Positions 33,376 to 42,900 of a stretch of DNA of 45,052 bases are shown here, piece by piece. Origin of the DNA: CAYOBW01 sp964402115 (GTDB lineage: Bacteria; Verrucomicrobiota; Kiritimatiellia; UBA8416; CAYOBW01); contig CAYOBW010000021.1 of NCBI GenBank assembly GCA_964402115.1, positions 1 to 45,052 of the forward strand, written 5' to 3'. The notes below the pieces were generated by a model. That model made no database searches and was not told the DNA's origin. It was given only the letters and a program-made list of their open reading frames with translations. How positions within the stretch are numbered: position 1 is the stretch's first letter; each line of letters starts with the position of its first letter. The position numbers and the translations under genes are program-made.

Positions 33376-36095
33376 GAGGAGGCTCCCGCCGCGGCCGGCG
33401 CGGCCGGTGGCCGGCCGGGGGCTGCCCCGCCCGGCGCCTGGGGGAAGATCACCTCGGCCATGGTGCCCGGCTTCAGTTCCAAACCCTTCCGCCGCTCCAC
33501 CTCCACGCGGACGAGGAACACGGTCTCGCCCAGAGTCTCGTGGGCCGAGTACAGGCCGCGGGCCGTGTCCTTCTGCTCCCGCGGCTGGAACAGGAACTCG
33601 ATTTCGGTCACCGTGCCCTGGAGGACGGCGGCGGTGAGGGCGCGCGGCTTCACCGCCACCCGCATACCCGGGCTGATCCCGGTGTAGAGGACTTCCGGAA
33701 CCTCGACCCGCACGTACATCCGCGACACGTCGGCGATCTGGGCCACTACCGCGCGATCGGACACCATGCTGCCCACCGCGATCTTCGCCCACACCCCGCT
33801 GTCGCGCACCTTGCCGTAGCGCACGAGGCCTTCGTGCGGCGCGGACAGCAGCAGGTTCTCGCGCTCCAGCCTCCGCTCGGCCAGGGCCGCCTGCAGCCGC
33901 CGCTCCTCGCGCTCAGCCCGGCGGAACATGTAGCTCTTGCGGAACCCGTCCGCATCGAGCTTGGCGCGGAGGTTGCTCCATTCGATCTCCTGCTCGACCA
34001 CCGCCTGCTCCGCGAGGCAGATGCGGTACGGCTCGGGTCCGTCCTCGATCTCGCGCAGTCGGATGCGAGCCGCCTCCTGCCGCAATTCGGCTCGCTGCCG
34101 GTCGCGCTTGAGCTTCTCGATCTCGAGGGGCGAGAACGCCGCCGCGCGCGCGCTGGAGACCCGCTGCAGCTCGCGCTCCAGAAACTCCAGCCGGATGTTG
34201 GCCAGGGCATGGTTGAACCGGGCGGTGAGCAGCGCCTCCGTGCCGCGCGGATGCAGCAGCTCCTGGAGCTCCAGCCGGGCGATCTCCAGCGTGTTGCTGG
34301 TGCGGGCCACGTTGAATTCGTTCTCCCGGGCCCGCAGCCGGGACTCCTGCTCCTCCTTCTCGCGGCTGTTGACCGCCTGTTCGAGCTCGGCCTCCGCCTT
34401 CTTGATCGCCTCGTCGGTGTCGAGCGCGTCCAGCCGCACCAGCGCCTGCCCCTGCGTCACCATCGTGTCCTCGGCGATCACCCAGGCCACCTTCTGCCAC
34501 CGCAGCACGTCGCCCACCACGACGTCCTCGGTGGCGGCCGGCTGGAGTTCGCCGGCCACGCGGAAGCCGGGCAGGTTCTCGTCCGCGCGCCGGTCCAGCA
34601 CCTCCGGGAATTGCCCGTACAGGGACACCTCCCGCCCGGCCAGCGCCGGGTCGGTCAGCATCAGATACCCGTCCACCAGCGTGCCGTCCACCTTCCGATA
34701 GACGCCGTCCAGGGCCAAGTAGAAGGCGCCGGCTCGCGTCTTGACCAGGGTGGCCGGCACGGCAGGCGCGGTCACCTCGGCGGACGCGATCAGCTCGCAG
34801 GAGGCGCCCATGCCGACCCGCAGCCAGGCCGGCGGGTTTTCGATCGCGATGACCACATCATAGACGACGATGCCCGAGTTGGACTTCTTGCGCCAGACTT
34901 CGCCCTCCTCCTCCGCCCGGTCGCGCGACATGGCGCTCAGGGACGCGATGCAGCCGCGCAGGATCTCGCCGGGGCGGAGGGCGGCGCGGATGATGACCTC
35001 GTCTCCCGCCTTGAAAAACCGCCGCTCGGATTCGCGGAGCTCCCCCTTCAGGGCCAGGTGGCCGGGCACCGGCATCTTTATGAAGGCAAAATCCTTCCAC
35101 ATCTTGTGGCCGGTCTGGCCCCGGAACTTCCGGAACAGCGGCTGATACACGATGTGGCCGGAGATGGGCGCCCGCACCACGGCGTTCGACAGGTCCGCGC
35201 GCATCTCCACCATCTGCTGCTCCATGGTCGCCGCCCGCGCTTCCGCGCCCTTCCGTTCGATCTCCGAGATCTCCTTGTTCCGCGCGCTCTCGTTGAGCTG
35301 CTTCTCGATCTCCGCCTCCACGTTCAGGATTGAAAGTTCGATCCGGCGCACATCAGCGGGCAGCGCCCGTAGGGAGACGAGGTCCAGCATGCCCCGCTGG
35401 TAGTCCAGCCGGGCCCGGGCCTCGCGGTCGGCGAGTTCGAACGCGTCGAGTTCGCCCGGGGAGATCATCTTGCGCTCGATCCGATGCCGGGCCTTCCGCA
35501 GCTCCTCCGCGGCCGCGTCGTACTCCAACTGCGCGACGCGCAGGCGCCCCCGGGCGATCTCCACGTCGTCCGGCTCCGGCAGGGCGCGGGTCCGGGCGAG
35601 CTGGGTGCGCAGCACCTCGAGCCGGTCGCGGAGGCCCTCCATGTCGTCGTTCAGCCCCATCTCCTTGTTGCGGAGGCCGACCAGGGTCTGCTCCAGCTCC
35701 GCCTGCACGATGGCCTGGTCGCGCTGGAGGTTCTCCAGCCGGAGCAGCAGGCCCGCCTGGTCAAACTCGGCGATCGGCGTTCCCTGCTCCACGAACAGGC
35801 CGTCCGGGGCCACCGACATGAGCATCGGCCACTGCAGCGGGTTGGCGATCGTCTCCGCCTTCTCGGAGAAAGCCACCGCCTCGACAACAGTCCGGTACCG
35901 GAAGGCGCGCTCCTCCACCCGCTCCGCCGGCGCCGCGGCGCACAGCATGCCGACCGCCCCGGCCAGGACATAGAGGCGTGTTCGACGCCGGGGCCGCGCC
36001 GCGCCCGCAGCCTCGGTTGCCGCCACTCCGCGTAAACCCGTGATCGACCGCCAACCGTCGGCTGCAGCGATAGCATGCGTCGCGAGCGTTCTCAT
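33372..36095 (-). CDS. Double-length HlyD-like adaptor: two adaptor units in one polypeptide, ~907 aa
   Basis: First unit (about residues 60-440): a lipoyl-like start (SVAPDGLFVEQGTPIAEFD), a coiled-coil hairpin with LEQTLVGLRNKEMGL, the return strand NAVVRAPISGHIVYQPLF and a barrel region. Second unit (about 530-890): VIAEDTMVTQGQALVRLDAL, another long hairpin (QEAARIRLREIEDG), LLLSAPHEGLVRYGKVRDSG and barrel VSRMYVRVEVPEVLYTG. The C-terminus is Pro/Ala-rich. Usual adaptors have one unit and 350-450 residues. The start is uncertain: ATG 36095, or GTG 36026, which would give a tighter signal peptide (RPRRRTRLYVLAGAVGML). It is first in the operon. Confidence 0.82.
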   Translation of the reverse strand: MRTLATHAIAAADGWRSITGLRGVAATEAAGAARPRRRTRLYVLAGAVGMLCAAAPAERVEERAFRYRTVVEAVAFSEKAETIANPLQWPMLMSVAPDGLFVEQGTPIAEFDQAGLLLRLENLQRDQAIVQAELEQTLVGLRNKEMGLNDDMEGLRDRLEVLRTQLARTRALPEPDDVEIARGRLRVAQLEYDAAAEELRKARHRIERKMISPGELDAFELADREARARLDYQRGMLDLVSLRALPADVRRIELSILNVEAEIEKQLNESARNKEISEIERKGAEARAATMEQQMVEMRADLSNAVVRAPISGHIVYQPLFRKFRGQTGHKMWKDFAFIKMPVPGHLALKGELRESERRFFKAGDEVIIRAALRPGEILRGCIASLSAMSRDRAEEEGEVWRKKSNSGIVVYDVVIAIENPPAWLRVGMGASCELIASAEVTAPAVPATLVKTRAGAFYLALDGVYRKVDGTLVDGYLMLTDPALAGREVSLYGQFPEVLDRRADENLPGFRVAGELQPAATEDVVVGDVLRWQKVAWVIAEDTMVTQGQALVRLDALDTDEAIKKAEAELEQAVNSREKEEQESRLRARENEFNVARTSNTLEIARLELQELLHPRGTEALLTARFNHALANIRLEFLERELQRVSSARAAAFSPLEIEKLKRDRQRAELRQEAARIRLREIEDGPEPYRICLAEQAVVEQEIEWSNLRAKLDADGFRKSYMFRRAEREERRLQAALAERRLERENLLLSAPHEGLVRYGKVRDSGVWAKIAVGSMVSDRAVVAQIADVSRMYVRVEVPEVLYTGISPGMRVAVKPRALTAAVLQGTVTEIEFLFQPREQKDTARGLYSAHETLGETVFLVRVEVERRKGLELKPGTMAEVIFPQAPGGAAPGRPPAAPAAAGASS

Positions 36096-36472
36096 GCCAG
36101 GCATAGCGCGCAACCTGATGCCAGAGCGCTGGCGGCAAGGCAAGAGCGCCGTCCGAAACTGTCGGCAGCACATGATCTGGCCGCATGGGATACCACTGAA
36201 CGCCGACCTATCATTCTGCCACCCCACGTCTGTATCTGACGGCTCGATGTCGCAAATACCGCTAGCCGGCATTTTTCACACTATTTTGCCCCCGCGGCAG
36301 CGGAGCTGACAGTGACCTACGCGCAATGTAGCCGTGCGCGCATGCGGTCGCAAGCAATATGCGGCGTGCATGAGCGTTCTGATTACGGGCCTTGCTGCCT
36401 GCTTGCGCGGTCCGACGCGGGGTCGGGGCAGACGCAGCCTGCGGTCCCGCGTTCTGCCGTCGTCCCCCGGAG

Positions 36473-36492
36473 CGGAACGCTTTGGCGTTCCG
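36473..36492. repeat. 8-bp perfect hairpin
   Basis: CGGAACGC and GCGTTCCG flank a TTTG loop. It is one of several REP-like palindromes in this intergenic stretch. Confidence 0.55.
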
Positions 36493-36576
36493 GCTTCCGG
36501 GTTCCGTCCCTCTGCTCGCTCGCCAGCTTGCCAAAGCAAGCCGCTCCGGGAGTTTTGGGCTGTCACCGTGCAGCAA

Positions 36577-36602
36577 CCGGACGGCGCGGGAGCACCGTCC
36601 GG
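36577..36602. repeat. 8-bp perfect hairpin
   Basis: CCGGACGG (36577-36584) and CCGTCCGG (36595-36602) around a 10-base loop. Confidence 0.5.
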
Positions 36603-36685
36603 GGGACGGTCCTCCCGGGCCGGCCGCGACAACACATGCCGGCGAGATGCCCGCGCCAGGTAAATGGGCACACCGGCGTGCGGCA

Positions 36686-36782
36686 TAACGGCGGAGACCG
36701 CCGTCTCCAGCCCGCGGTCCCGCATGCCACCCTTTCCCCGCCGACAAAGGATCGCCCTGGAGACGGCGGTCCTCCGCCGTTA
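36686..36782. repeat. 97-bp element bounded by ~25-bp inverted repeats
   Basis: The left arm 36686-36710 and right arm 36757-36782 are reverse complements apart from a one-base gap. Both arms end outward in TAACGGCGGAG and inward in CTCCAG. The arms themselves contain an inner ACCGCCGT/ACGGCGGT palindrome. It resembles a REP or miniature inverted-repeat element; no transposase is nearby. Confidence 0.65.
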
Positions 36783-36804
36783 GCCCTCCCGCGTCACCGA
36801 GGAG

Positions 36805-36927
36805 TTACCTTGCGCGCTTGATTCCGATTCGCTTGAGCATGGTAATCTCAGGTTTTGGAGGGACTGGTGCGGTCGTCGCCCAGATCAGCCTGGCTCCCGT
36901 CTTCTTCAGGCGAACGACCAACGTCAT
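36805..36927 (-). pseudogene. Fragment of an SGNH/GDSL hydrolase
   Basis: A 40-codon minus-strand frame translating to MTLVVRLKKTGARLIWATTA, then PVPP and further residues to KRIGIKRAR. 'LRLKKTGA.LIWATTTPVP' is a strongly conserved block of SGNH-hydrolase-type esterases found beside glycoside hydrolases in this group. The catalytic Ser and Asp/His blocks are missing, so this is a remnant directly downstream of the GH106 gene. Confidence 0.55.
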
Positions 36928-36938
36928 GAAGGACCTTT

Positions 36939-39860
36939 CTAATCCTGGCCTGGTGACGGGCTTGCCAAAGTCACGGGGCCGAGCAACCCTGAGTGCTCGA
37001 GTGGCCACTTCCCCGGACCGCTCCCGATGACGCGGATGTTGGTCCTGGTCAGGCGTTGGTCCTCCGGCAATGACGCATCGCCAATAAGGCGGTTGTACCA
37101 TGAGTTGACGACCATGACCTCGAGCGTGTGCGTCCCGGGTTGAAGGGACTTGCCGAGGTTCACCCGGAACGGTGGCCGCCAGACGATGCCGAGGTCGGCG
37201 CCGTTGAGTTTCACCCTCGCCATGCCGACATCCTTGACCTCGCCAAGTTCGAGCGCGAGCGGCTTGTCCGCGAGGTCGGCGCCGAGCGTGAAGCGCGTCC
37301 GGTAGATGGCTTTGCCGGAGTAGGATCGGATCGCCGGGTCCTCGTGCTTGGTCCAGTCGGTCAGGGTCTCGAAGCGGACCGGCTGTGCGGGGCCGCCCCG
37401 CTTGGGATCGAACGTCACGTCCCATGGTCCGCCGATGACCTGCGCTTCCTGCCAAGCCGGCGAATTCGGCCCGGCGCGGCGCTCGGTTGCAGGGGCGCTT
37501 TTCCGGAACACCACGAACAGGCTGTCGTAGGAGCCAAGTTCCAACGGCAACCGAGTGACACCCCCGGCACAGGCATACGCCGAGGCCTCGCGGATCGACC
37601 CATCGACCGCATCCCACAGTTCGGGGAGCCGGCCCTCGACGCGGAAGGCCGCAGCGATGCTCCGCGCCTTGCCGGCCAGCTCGGCGAGGAAGTACACCTC
37701 GGCGTCGCCAACCCGGTAATGAATCCAATCGATGTCGGGGGCGTTGGCTCCGTCCTTGAGCGTGATCGCCACATCGGGCGCGATGCCGTCGCCGCGGAGC
37801 AGTTCGCGGGCGCTCATCCCCCAGGCGATGCGGCCCGACCCGACCTTGCGGATCCCCTTGGCATCCGCGCCGGGGTTTGCCATCGCCCCCCAGAGGCCAT
37901 CGGCCAGGCTTTGGAAGAGCGTTTTGGCGGCGGCACCGCCTTCCAGGCTCACGGTCCTCAGTGGTTTGGGCCCGAGCACCGTGGCTCCGTTGCGCACCAG
38001 GGCGTCGACTTTCGTCAAAACGCCCAGCGACAGCACGCGATGGGAGGGCAGGACGAGCACGCGGTAGCGCATCCCGGAGGGCAGCGTGAGCCGACCGTCC
38101 TTGACCGCAAGACCCGTGAGGAGGAGTTCCTCGCTGAGCGCGTCGTAGTCGAACTCCGGCAGCGCGCCTGCCGGGTCCTGTCCCTTGCGCCCCAAGATGT
38201 TCGGGATGTGATCGCCGTAGTAATGGACCACGTCGGCCACGAAGTCGCCGCGCTGTGCGAGAAACTGGCAGCGTTTCAGGTAATCGATGAAGGCCGGGGC
38301 TTCGTCCCACCAGGTGATCTGCGGATTGAAATGGGTGCCGGCAAAGTATTCCTGACCGGGCATGCCCATCTCTTTTGGCGAACAGGTGAAGGTGTGGTTG
38401 AAGACGAGATTCAGGCCCGCGCAAAACTCGTGATCGAAGCTCGGCTTCATGTCCGACCACGGGACGTCGTTCCAGTGCGGCCCAATGGTGGTGAACCCCT
38501 CCGCGCCAACCAGACGCTTGCCGTAGGTGTGCGCCGCGGACGAGGCCTGCTTGACGAAGAAGCGGTTGTCAGGATTCGGCCGGTGCGGCGAAGGCGACCA
38601 GAATTCGCTCATCATCAATTCACTGCGGCCATAGTTCTTGAGGCCGTCGAGCGGTCCGGCATGCGGCCCGGAGCACTCCGGGTGGGTGACCATACCGCGG
38701 GCCTTGGCCAGTTCGGCGAGGTGGGCGTAGTGGTTGGCCACCAGGTCTCCGATCGTCTTGCGGAAGTCGGCGAGAAAGGCGTTCGAGTCCTCGCGGCTGT
38801 CGACAACATGACCGGCCAGCACCGCCAGCCAGGGAATCGGGTCGTAGCCGCGGTGTTTCCGAAACGTCCGGTCGAAACCCGGCGTCCAGTTCATCCCGCC
38901 GCCCTCCCAACTGTCGGTGTGGATGTAGCGCAGTGTCGTTCCCGCCAGCGGGCCGATCGCCGCGCACAGTGGCTCGACATTCCGCGTCCAGTAGTCATCG
39001 AGCGCGGCGGGGTTGAGGTAGTCGAGCACGCGGCCACCCCAGCCGGCGCTATAGGTGGAAACATGCCCGCCGGCAGGGCTGTGACCGATGCGCAGAACCT
39101 CCCATTTGCCCTGCGGAGCCTCCCAGCGCAGCACGCCGTCCGCGTTCATCCTCGCGCTGATATTGAGGATATCGGCGGCATGCACGACGACCTCCTCCGG
39201 CAGCGCGGGGGACACTTCGAGCAGAGGCCGGCAATCCGGGGCCGACATGCCGAGTTCTTTGGTGGAACTCTTGAGCTCGAGCGCTTCAATCGGGTGGGGC
39301 TTGCCCGGCCTGAGTGGCACCGCGAGCACGACGACGTCGCGGAAGAACCTCTGCGCGACGGGTTTCGGCAATGCCGCTTCGGCGACACCCGGTCCCTCGA
39401 CCGTGGTCCGCGACCAGACCAAACGCTGGGTAGACTGCTCTTCGGTTACCTCCGGCCCGCCGAGATTCCATCCGCTCGGAATGTTGAGGCTCAGTCCCAG
39501 AGCGAGGCGATAGGCTTCCCTGCGCGCGTGGACAAACAATTTCGTCCACGCCGGAGAACCAAACGCAGGGCCGGCGGGAACCGGGTTGTTTTTTTGTTGT
39601 CCGCTGCCGTCCGCATCGAAGATCAGCGCGCCGCTGAAGCCCTTGGCCTTCATCTCCTCGAGGTCGCGAGTGATTGCCTCCGCAGTGACGTTACCGTTGA
39701 GCCACCACCAGAAGCAGCGGATGCCCGCGCTGTGCGGTGGCATGCGGAAGCCGGTCTCCAAGTCCTCCGCAACGGCAGCGGAGCAGAGGGTGGCGACGGC
39801 AAGGACGAAAAGACTCCCGGCGAAGAAGCGGATTGGCTTGATCATCATATTCTCATTCAT
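36939..39860 (-). CDS. GH106-type alpha-L-rhamnosidase-like glycoside hydrolase, 973 aa
   Basis: Expected to release rhamnose from plant or algal polysaccharides outside the cytoplasm. A signal peptide (IRFFAGSLFVLAVATLCSAA) is followed by the family's opening block CFWWWLNGNVTAEAITRDLE (49-68) and GFSGALIFDADG (74-85), and by SLNIPSGWNLGGPEVTEEQS (124-143). The catalytic barrel region includes THPECSGPHAGPLD and GAEGFTTIGPHWND. The C-terminal beta-sandwich ends with NPGKSLQPGTHTLEV-type sequence and NRLIGDASLPEDQR. Length fits the family. It is preceded by a minus-strand gene after a short GC-palindrome gap and followed by an SGNH remnant. A weak ribosome-binding site makes ATG codons 5 and 6 possible starts. 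Confidence 0.9.
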   Translation of the reverse strand: MNENMMIKPIRFFAGSLFVLAVATLCSAAVAEDLETGFRMPPHSAGIRCFWWWLNGNVTAEAITRDLEEMKAKGFSGALIFDADGSGQQKNNPVPAGPAFGSPAWTKLFVHARREAYRLALGLSLNIPSGWNLGGPEVTEEQSTQRLVWSRTTVEGPGVAEAALPKPVAQRFFRDVVVLAVPLRPGKPHPIEALELKSSTKELGMSAPDCRPLLEVSPALPEEVVVHAADILNISARMNADGVLRWEAPQGKWEVLRIGHSPAGGHVSTYSAGWGGRVLDYLNPAALDDYWTRNVEPLCAAIGPLAGTTLRYIHTDSWEGGGMNWTPGFDRTFRKHRGYDPIPWLAVLAGHVVDSREDSNAFLADFRKTIGDLVANHYAHLAELAKARGMVTHPECSGPHAGPLDGLKNYGRSELMMSEFWSPSPHRPNPDNRFFVKQASSAAHTYGKRLVGAEGFTTIGPHWNDVPWSDMKPSFDHEFCAGLNLVFNHTFTCSPKEMGMPGQEYFAGTHFNPQITWWDEAPAFIDYLKRCQFLAQRGDFVADVVHYYGDHIPNILGRKGQDPAGALPEFDYDALSEELLLTGLAVKDGRLTLPSGMRYRVLVLPSHRVLSLGVLTKVDALVRNGATVLGPKPLRTVSLEGGAAAKTLFQSLADGLWGAMANPGADAKGIRKVGSGRIAWGMSARELLRGDGIAPDVAITLKDGANAPDIDWIHYRVGDAEVYFLAELAGKARSIAAAFRVEGRLPELWDAVDGSIREASAYACAGGVTRLPLELGSYDSLFVVFRKSAPATERRAGPNSPAWQEAQVIGGPWDVTFDPKRGGPAQPVRFETLTDWTKHEDPAIRSYSGKAIYRTRFTLGADLADKPLALELGEVKDVGMARVKLNGADLGIVWRPPFRVNLGKSLQPGTHTLEVMVVNSWYNRLIGDASLPEDQRLTRTNIRVIGSGPGKWPLEHSGLLGPVTLASPSPGQD

Positions 39861-39877
39861 CTTGTTGTTCGGACTTG

Positions 39878-39897
39878 CCGGCGCGCCGGCGCGCCGG
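39878..39897. repeat. 20-bp perfect palindrome between the 1358-aa protein gene and GH106
   Basis: A perfect palindrome built of two overlapping GGCGCGCC units in the 57-base gap, 18 bases upstream of the GH106 start and 20 bases beyond the stop of the preceding gene. It could end transcription of the upstream gene or block read-through into GH106. Confidence 0.5.
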
Positions 39898-39917
39898 CGC
39901 CGCGCCCGGCGTTCGGC

Positions 39918-42900
39918 TCAGCGGGCTACCACGCGGTAATAGGCCCAGCCACCCAACGGGAGGATGTCCTTGTATTGGTTCAACGGCGGCGTGGCCGGAA
40001 GACCGCTGGCAACCGGCTCCCACGACTCCAAAGTTGTCGAGCGTTCGATGCTGTAGACCCGGTTGGAAACCGAGGACCAGGTCAGGTCGAAGGCCGACTC
40101 GGTCCCTTGCGGGGCGGCCGAAACAGCGGTAACCCGCAGGAATGACGCGGGATCACGGGGCCCGGTGCCGGCGACCGACTCCTCGGCATTGCTCAGACCG
40201 TCACGATCCGCATCCTGCGCCGCATCAACGGGATTGGCATCGCTGAAGCCGTTTGCCGCTTCCCAGCCCGCCGGCATGCCGTCGTGGTCGTCGTCGACGA
40301 ACAACGCCAGCGACAGCGCGGCCTGATTGTTCGCCAGGTCGGTATCCGCGGAGAAAGCGTCCTCATCGAGAGCCAGCCGGAAATCCGAACCCGTTTCCGT
40401 AATCGTACCGGCCGGAAGATCGATGGACTTCTCGACGCTGTCGCCCGGACCCAGCACGCCGATGGCGCCACTCCAGACAGGCGCGGCGCCGGGGTCGGTT
40501 TGCGGCCGGAGACGAAGCGTGACCACAGGCGCCGCCGGGCTTCCAAGGTTCTGCACCGCGACAGCCACCGACGCCGAACCATCGCGCCGCACCGTCTGCC
40601 ACAGCACCGAAAGCGCCAGGTCGGTTCCGCCAAAGAGTTGGGACTGCGCGTTGTTCGCCTCGTCTGCCTCGGGAATCTGGCCGGCCGGATCGACGATGCC
40701 GAAGATAGCCACGGGCCCCGGCAGCGCGGGAACCGTCCACGTCGCCGTGACTTGCCTGGCTTCGCCGGCCCGGAGCCACCCCGCGAGGGTCAGGCTCTGA
40801 ATCAGGGTGCCGCCCCCGGCGGGATTCCCCAAGTAGAAACCCACGACGGCGTCTTGCACGGCCACATTGCCGCTGTTCTGCACGGTTGCCCGGAGCGTGG
40901 CCTCGCTTCCCGGCAGAACACTCCCTGCTGTGACGGAAACCGTGTCCGGCAGCACGGCGAAATCCTTCACGAGCGCCCTTTGCAGGAAACGCAGATCGCT
41001 GGCGCCGGGCTGCGGAACCCCCGGCACCACGGCGGCGCCGCCGCCTTCCAGCGCGACCGTGACAACCTGCGTGGTAATGGCGGTGTCAACATAGGCCAGG
41101 GCCAGATTCCCGGAGCCGGTCCACGCCACGGCAGGCGCCGATTCCGAGGCGCCGTCTTGTGTCAGCAACGCGTCCTCGCTCCAACTGGCTGAGGCTGGGT
41201 CGTAGACCCGGCAGTGGAGATCCGAGCCCTGGGTTGTCATCTCCTGCCACACCAGCACCAGGTTCCCGCCCGGCCCCTGCGTCCACTGGCAGTCGGACAA
41301 GCCCAGGGTCGTGGCACCCGTCCGCACGACAAGCGGACTGCCCGCGAAATCCGGCTGCATGACCAGCTCTGTCCCCCGCCGCCACAGCGGCAGCACCGTA
41401 CCTTCCGTGGAAACGGCGACCTTGGCATCGCCATCGGCCACGGTGTCAGCGGTGCGCCGCACGATCGGCCCCCATGTCGCGGATGCCTCGTCCCAGGCGC
41501 GGGAAAAGACCTCCGTGTCGCTGGCGTCAGCGAGATCGCCGTCCATGTCACGCGTCCAGATGCAGACGGCCTTGCCACCCTTGGCCGCGGCATCCAGAGA
41601 CAGCTCGCCGACAAGTTGGTCAGCCACGACCTCGGGTTCACTCCAACCGTAGGAGCCATCCGCTTTCCGATACCGCTGCACCATGATGCGGCTGTTGGTC
41701 GCCGAGCCGGGCGCTCCCGATCCCGTGAGCTGACCGGCCTCGTTCTGCAGCCAGAACAGGAACAGGTCGCCGTTCGCGGTCGGTCCGGTCAGCCGGTGCT
41801 CGTGATCCAGAAAGGTGTTATCCGTGAGCGTTCCCTGCAGCATGATGGAGCCGCCCCAGGCGTTCCAGATGTAGCCCCGCCAGGCGAGTTCCATCTGCGG
41901 CGCCATGACCTCCGGGTCGGTGGCATCGAGATCGGGGTCCTTCAGCTTCTGATAAACACAGATCGCCAGCCCGTCACCGTAGAAGGCCACCCGCGGCGCG
42001 AATTGGGCGGCGTAATCGAAAAACGGGTTTGTCAGACTCTGGGGCGACGTCCAGTAGTCATGCGCTCCGTAGGCCGTCCACGCGATCTCGGTCGGCTGCG
42101 ACGGATTCACCGGATTCGTGCGGGGCCGCACGTAGCACAATAGCAGCCCGTTGCCTGACGCCGCCAGACCGGGTTCCGAATCGGGATAGACATTCGCGAC
42201 CAGGCGCACATCGGTTTGGTTGGTTACCGCCAAACCAGACACGGTCCCCACTGACACCTGGCCGCGCGAAACCCGAAGCGCTGGCGGAACGCAGACCGCA
42301 CCCGCCGACGACCGGGCCAGCATGAGCCGGGATTGCGCCAGCGAATCGCCGCCGAGTTTGCGAGCTTCTCCCAAGCGCTCCCTGTCGCCCACGAAACGAT
42401 CCGGACTGTCGGCCAGGTACGCGAGATCGGCCGGTTCCCACACCGCCTCCGCCTGCGGCACCGCCAGCCAGCGCGTCCCTGTCGGGGCAACCGCGGAGGA
42501 ATTGGCGAGCTGGTAGGACCAATCGACAAGCACCCATTTGCCGAGGGTCAGGCGCTTCGACCAGAGCGTGCCCTCCATCCCCAGGTAGAGCTTCACCCCC
42601 ACCTCTTTGAAGGGATCGCCCGGCATCTGCAGGACGGCGCGCGGCTCGCCCCCCGCGTAGATCTTGGGCTTGAAGGCCCCGTTCTTGGCCTCGTAAACTG
42701 CCTCCATCGCCACACTGCCGGCGAGGGTCCCTTTCGGCTTTCCGTCCTTCTTGTTGAACGGGCAGTTTACCGTGCCCTCGATCTTCGGTTTGGCAACGAG
42801 GTCGATCTTCAGGAGGCTGAGCCACTCCTTGAATTTCGGGTAGCGCTCCAACGCGCTTGAGGCGCCCGGCGGCAGAACGGCAAAGGGGAGAAACTCGGCG

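Larger units (their letters stand above)
36096..36804. other. Repeat-rich intergenic region
   Basis: About 700 bases without a convincing gene. The part near 36100-36300 is more AT-rich and presumably holds the promoter of the minus-strand pump operon, but no good -35/-10 pair was found. The rest is GC-rich and full of palindromes (listed separately). Open frames here have biased, low-complexity Arg/Ala/Pro translations. Confidence 0.6.

Noticed and set aside
29783..33687. Long plus-strand open frames opposite the pump operon
   Set aside because: Antisense to genes with unmistakable ABC, adaptor and TolC motifs; translations are low-complexity.
36262..36747. Open frames of 90-160 codons in the intergenic region
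   Set aside because: Overlapping frames on both strands, Arg/Ala/Pro-biased translation, multiple palindromes inside, and no ribosome-binding site.
37128..40145. A 1005-codon plus-strand open frame
   Set aside because: It lies opposite the GH106 gene, whose family motifs and signal peptide are clear; in GC-rich DNA the antisense frame stays open by codon bias. Its translation is Arg/Ala/His-rich with no motif.
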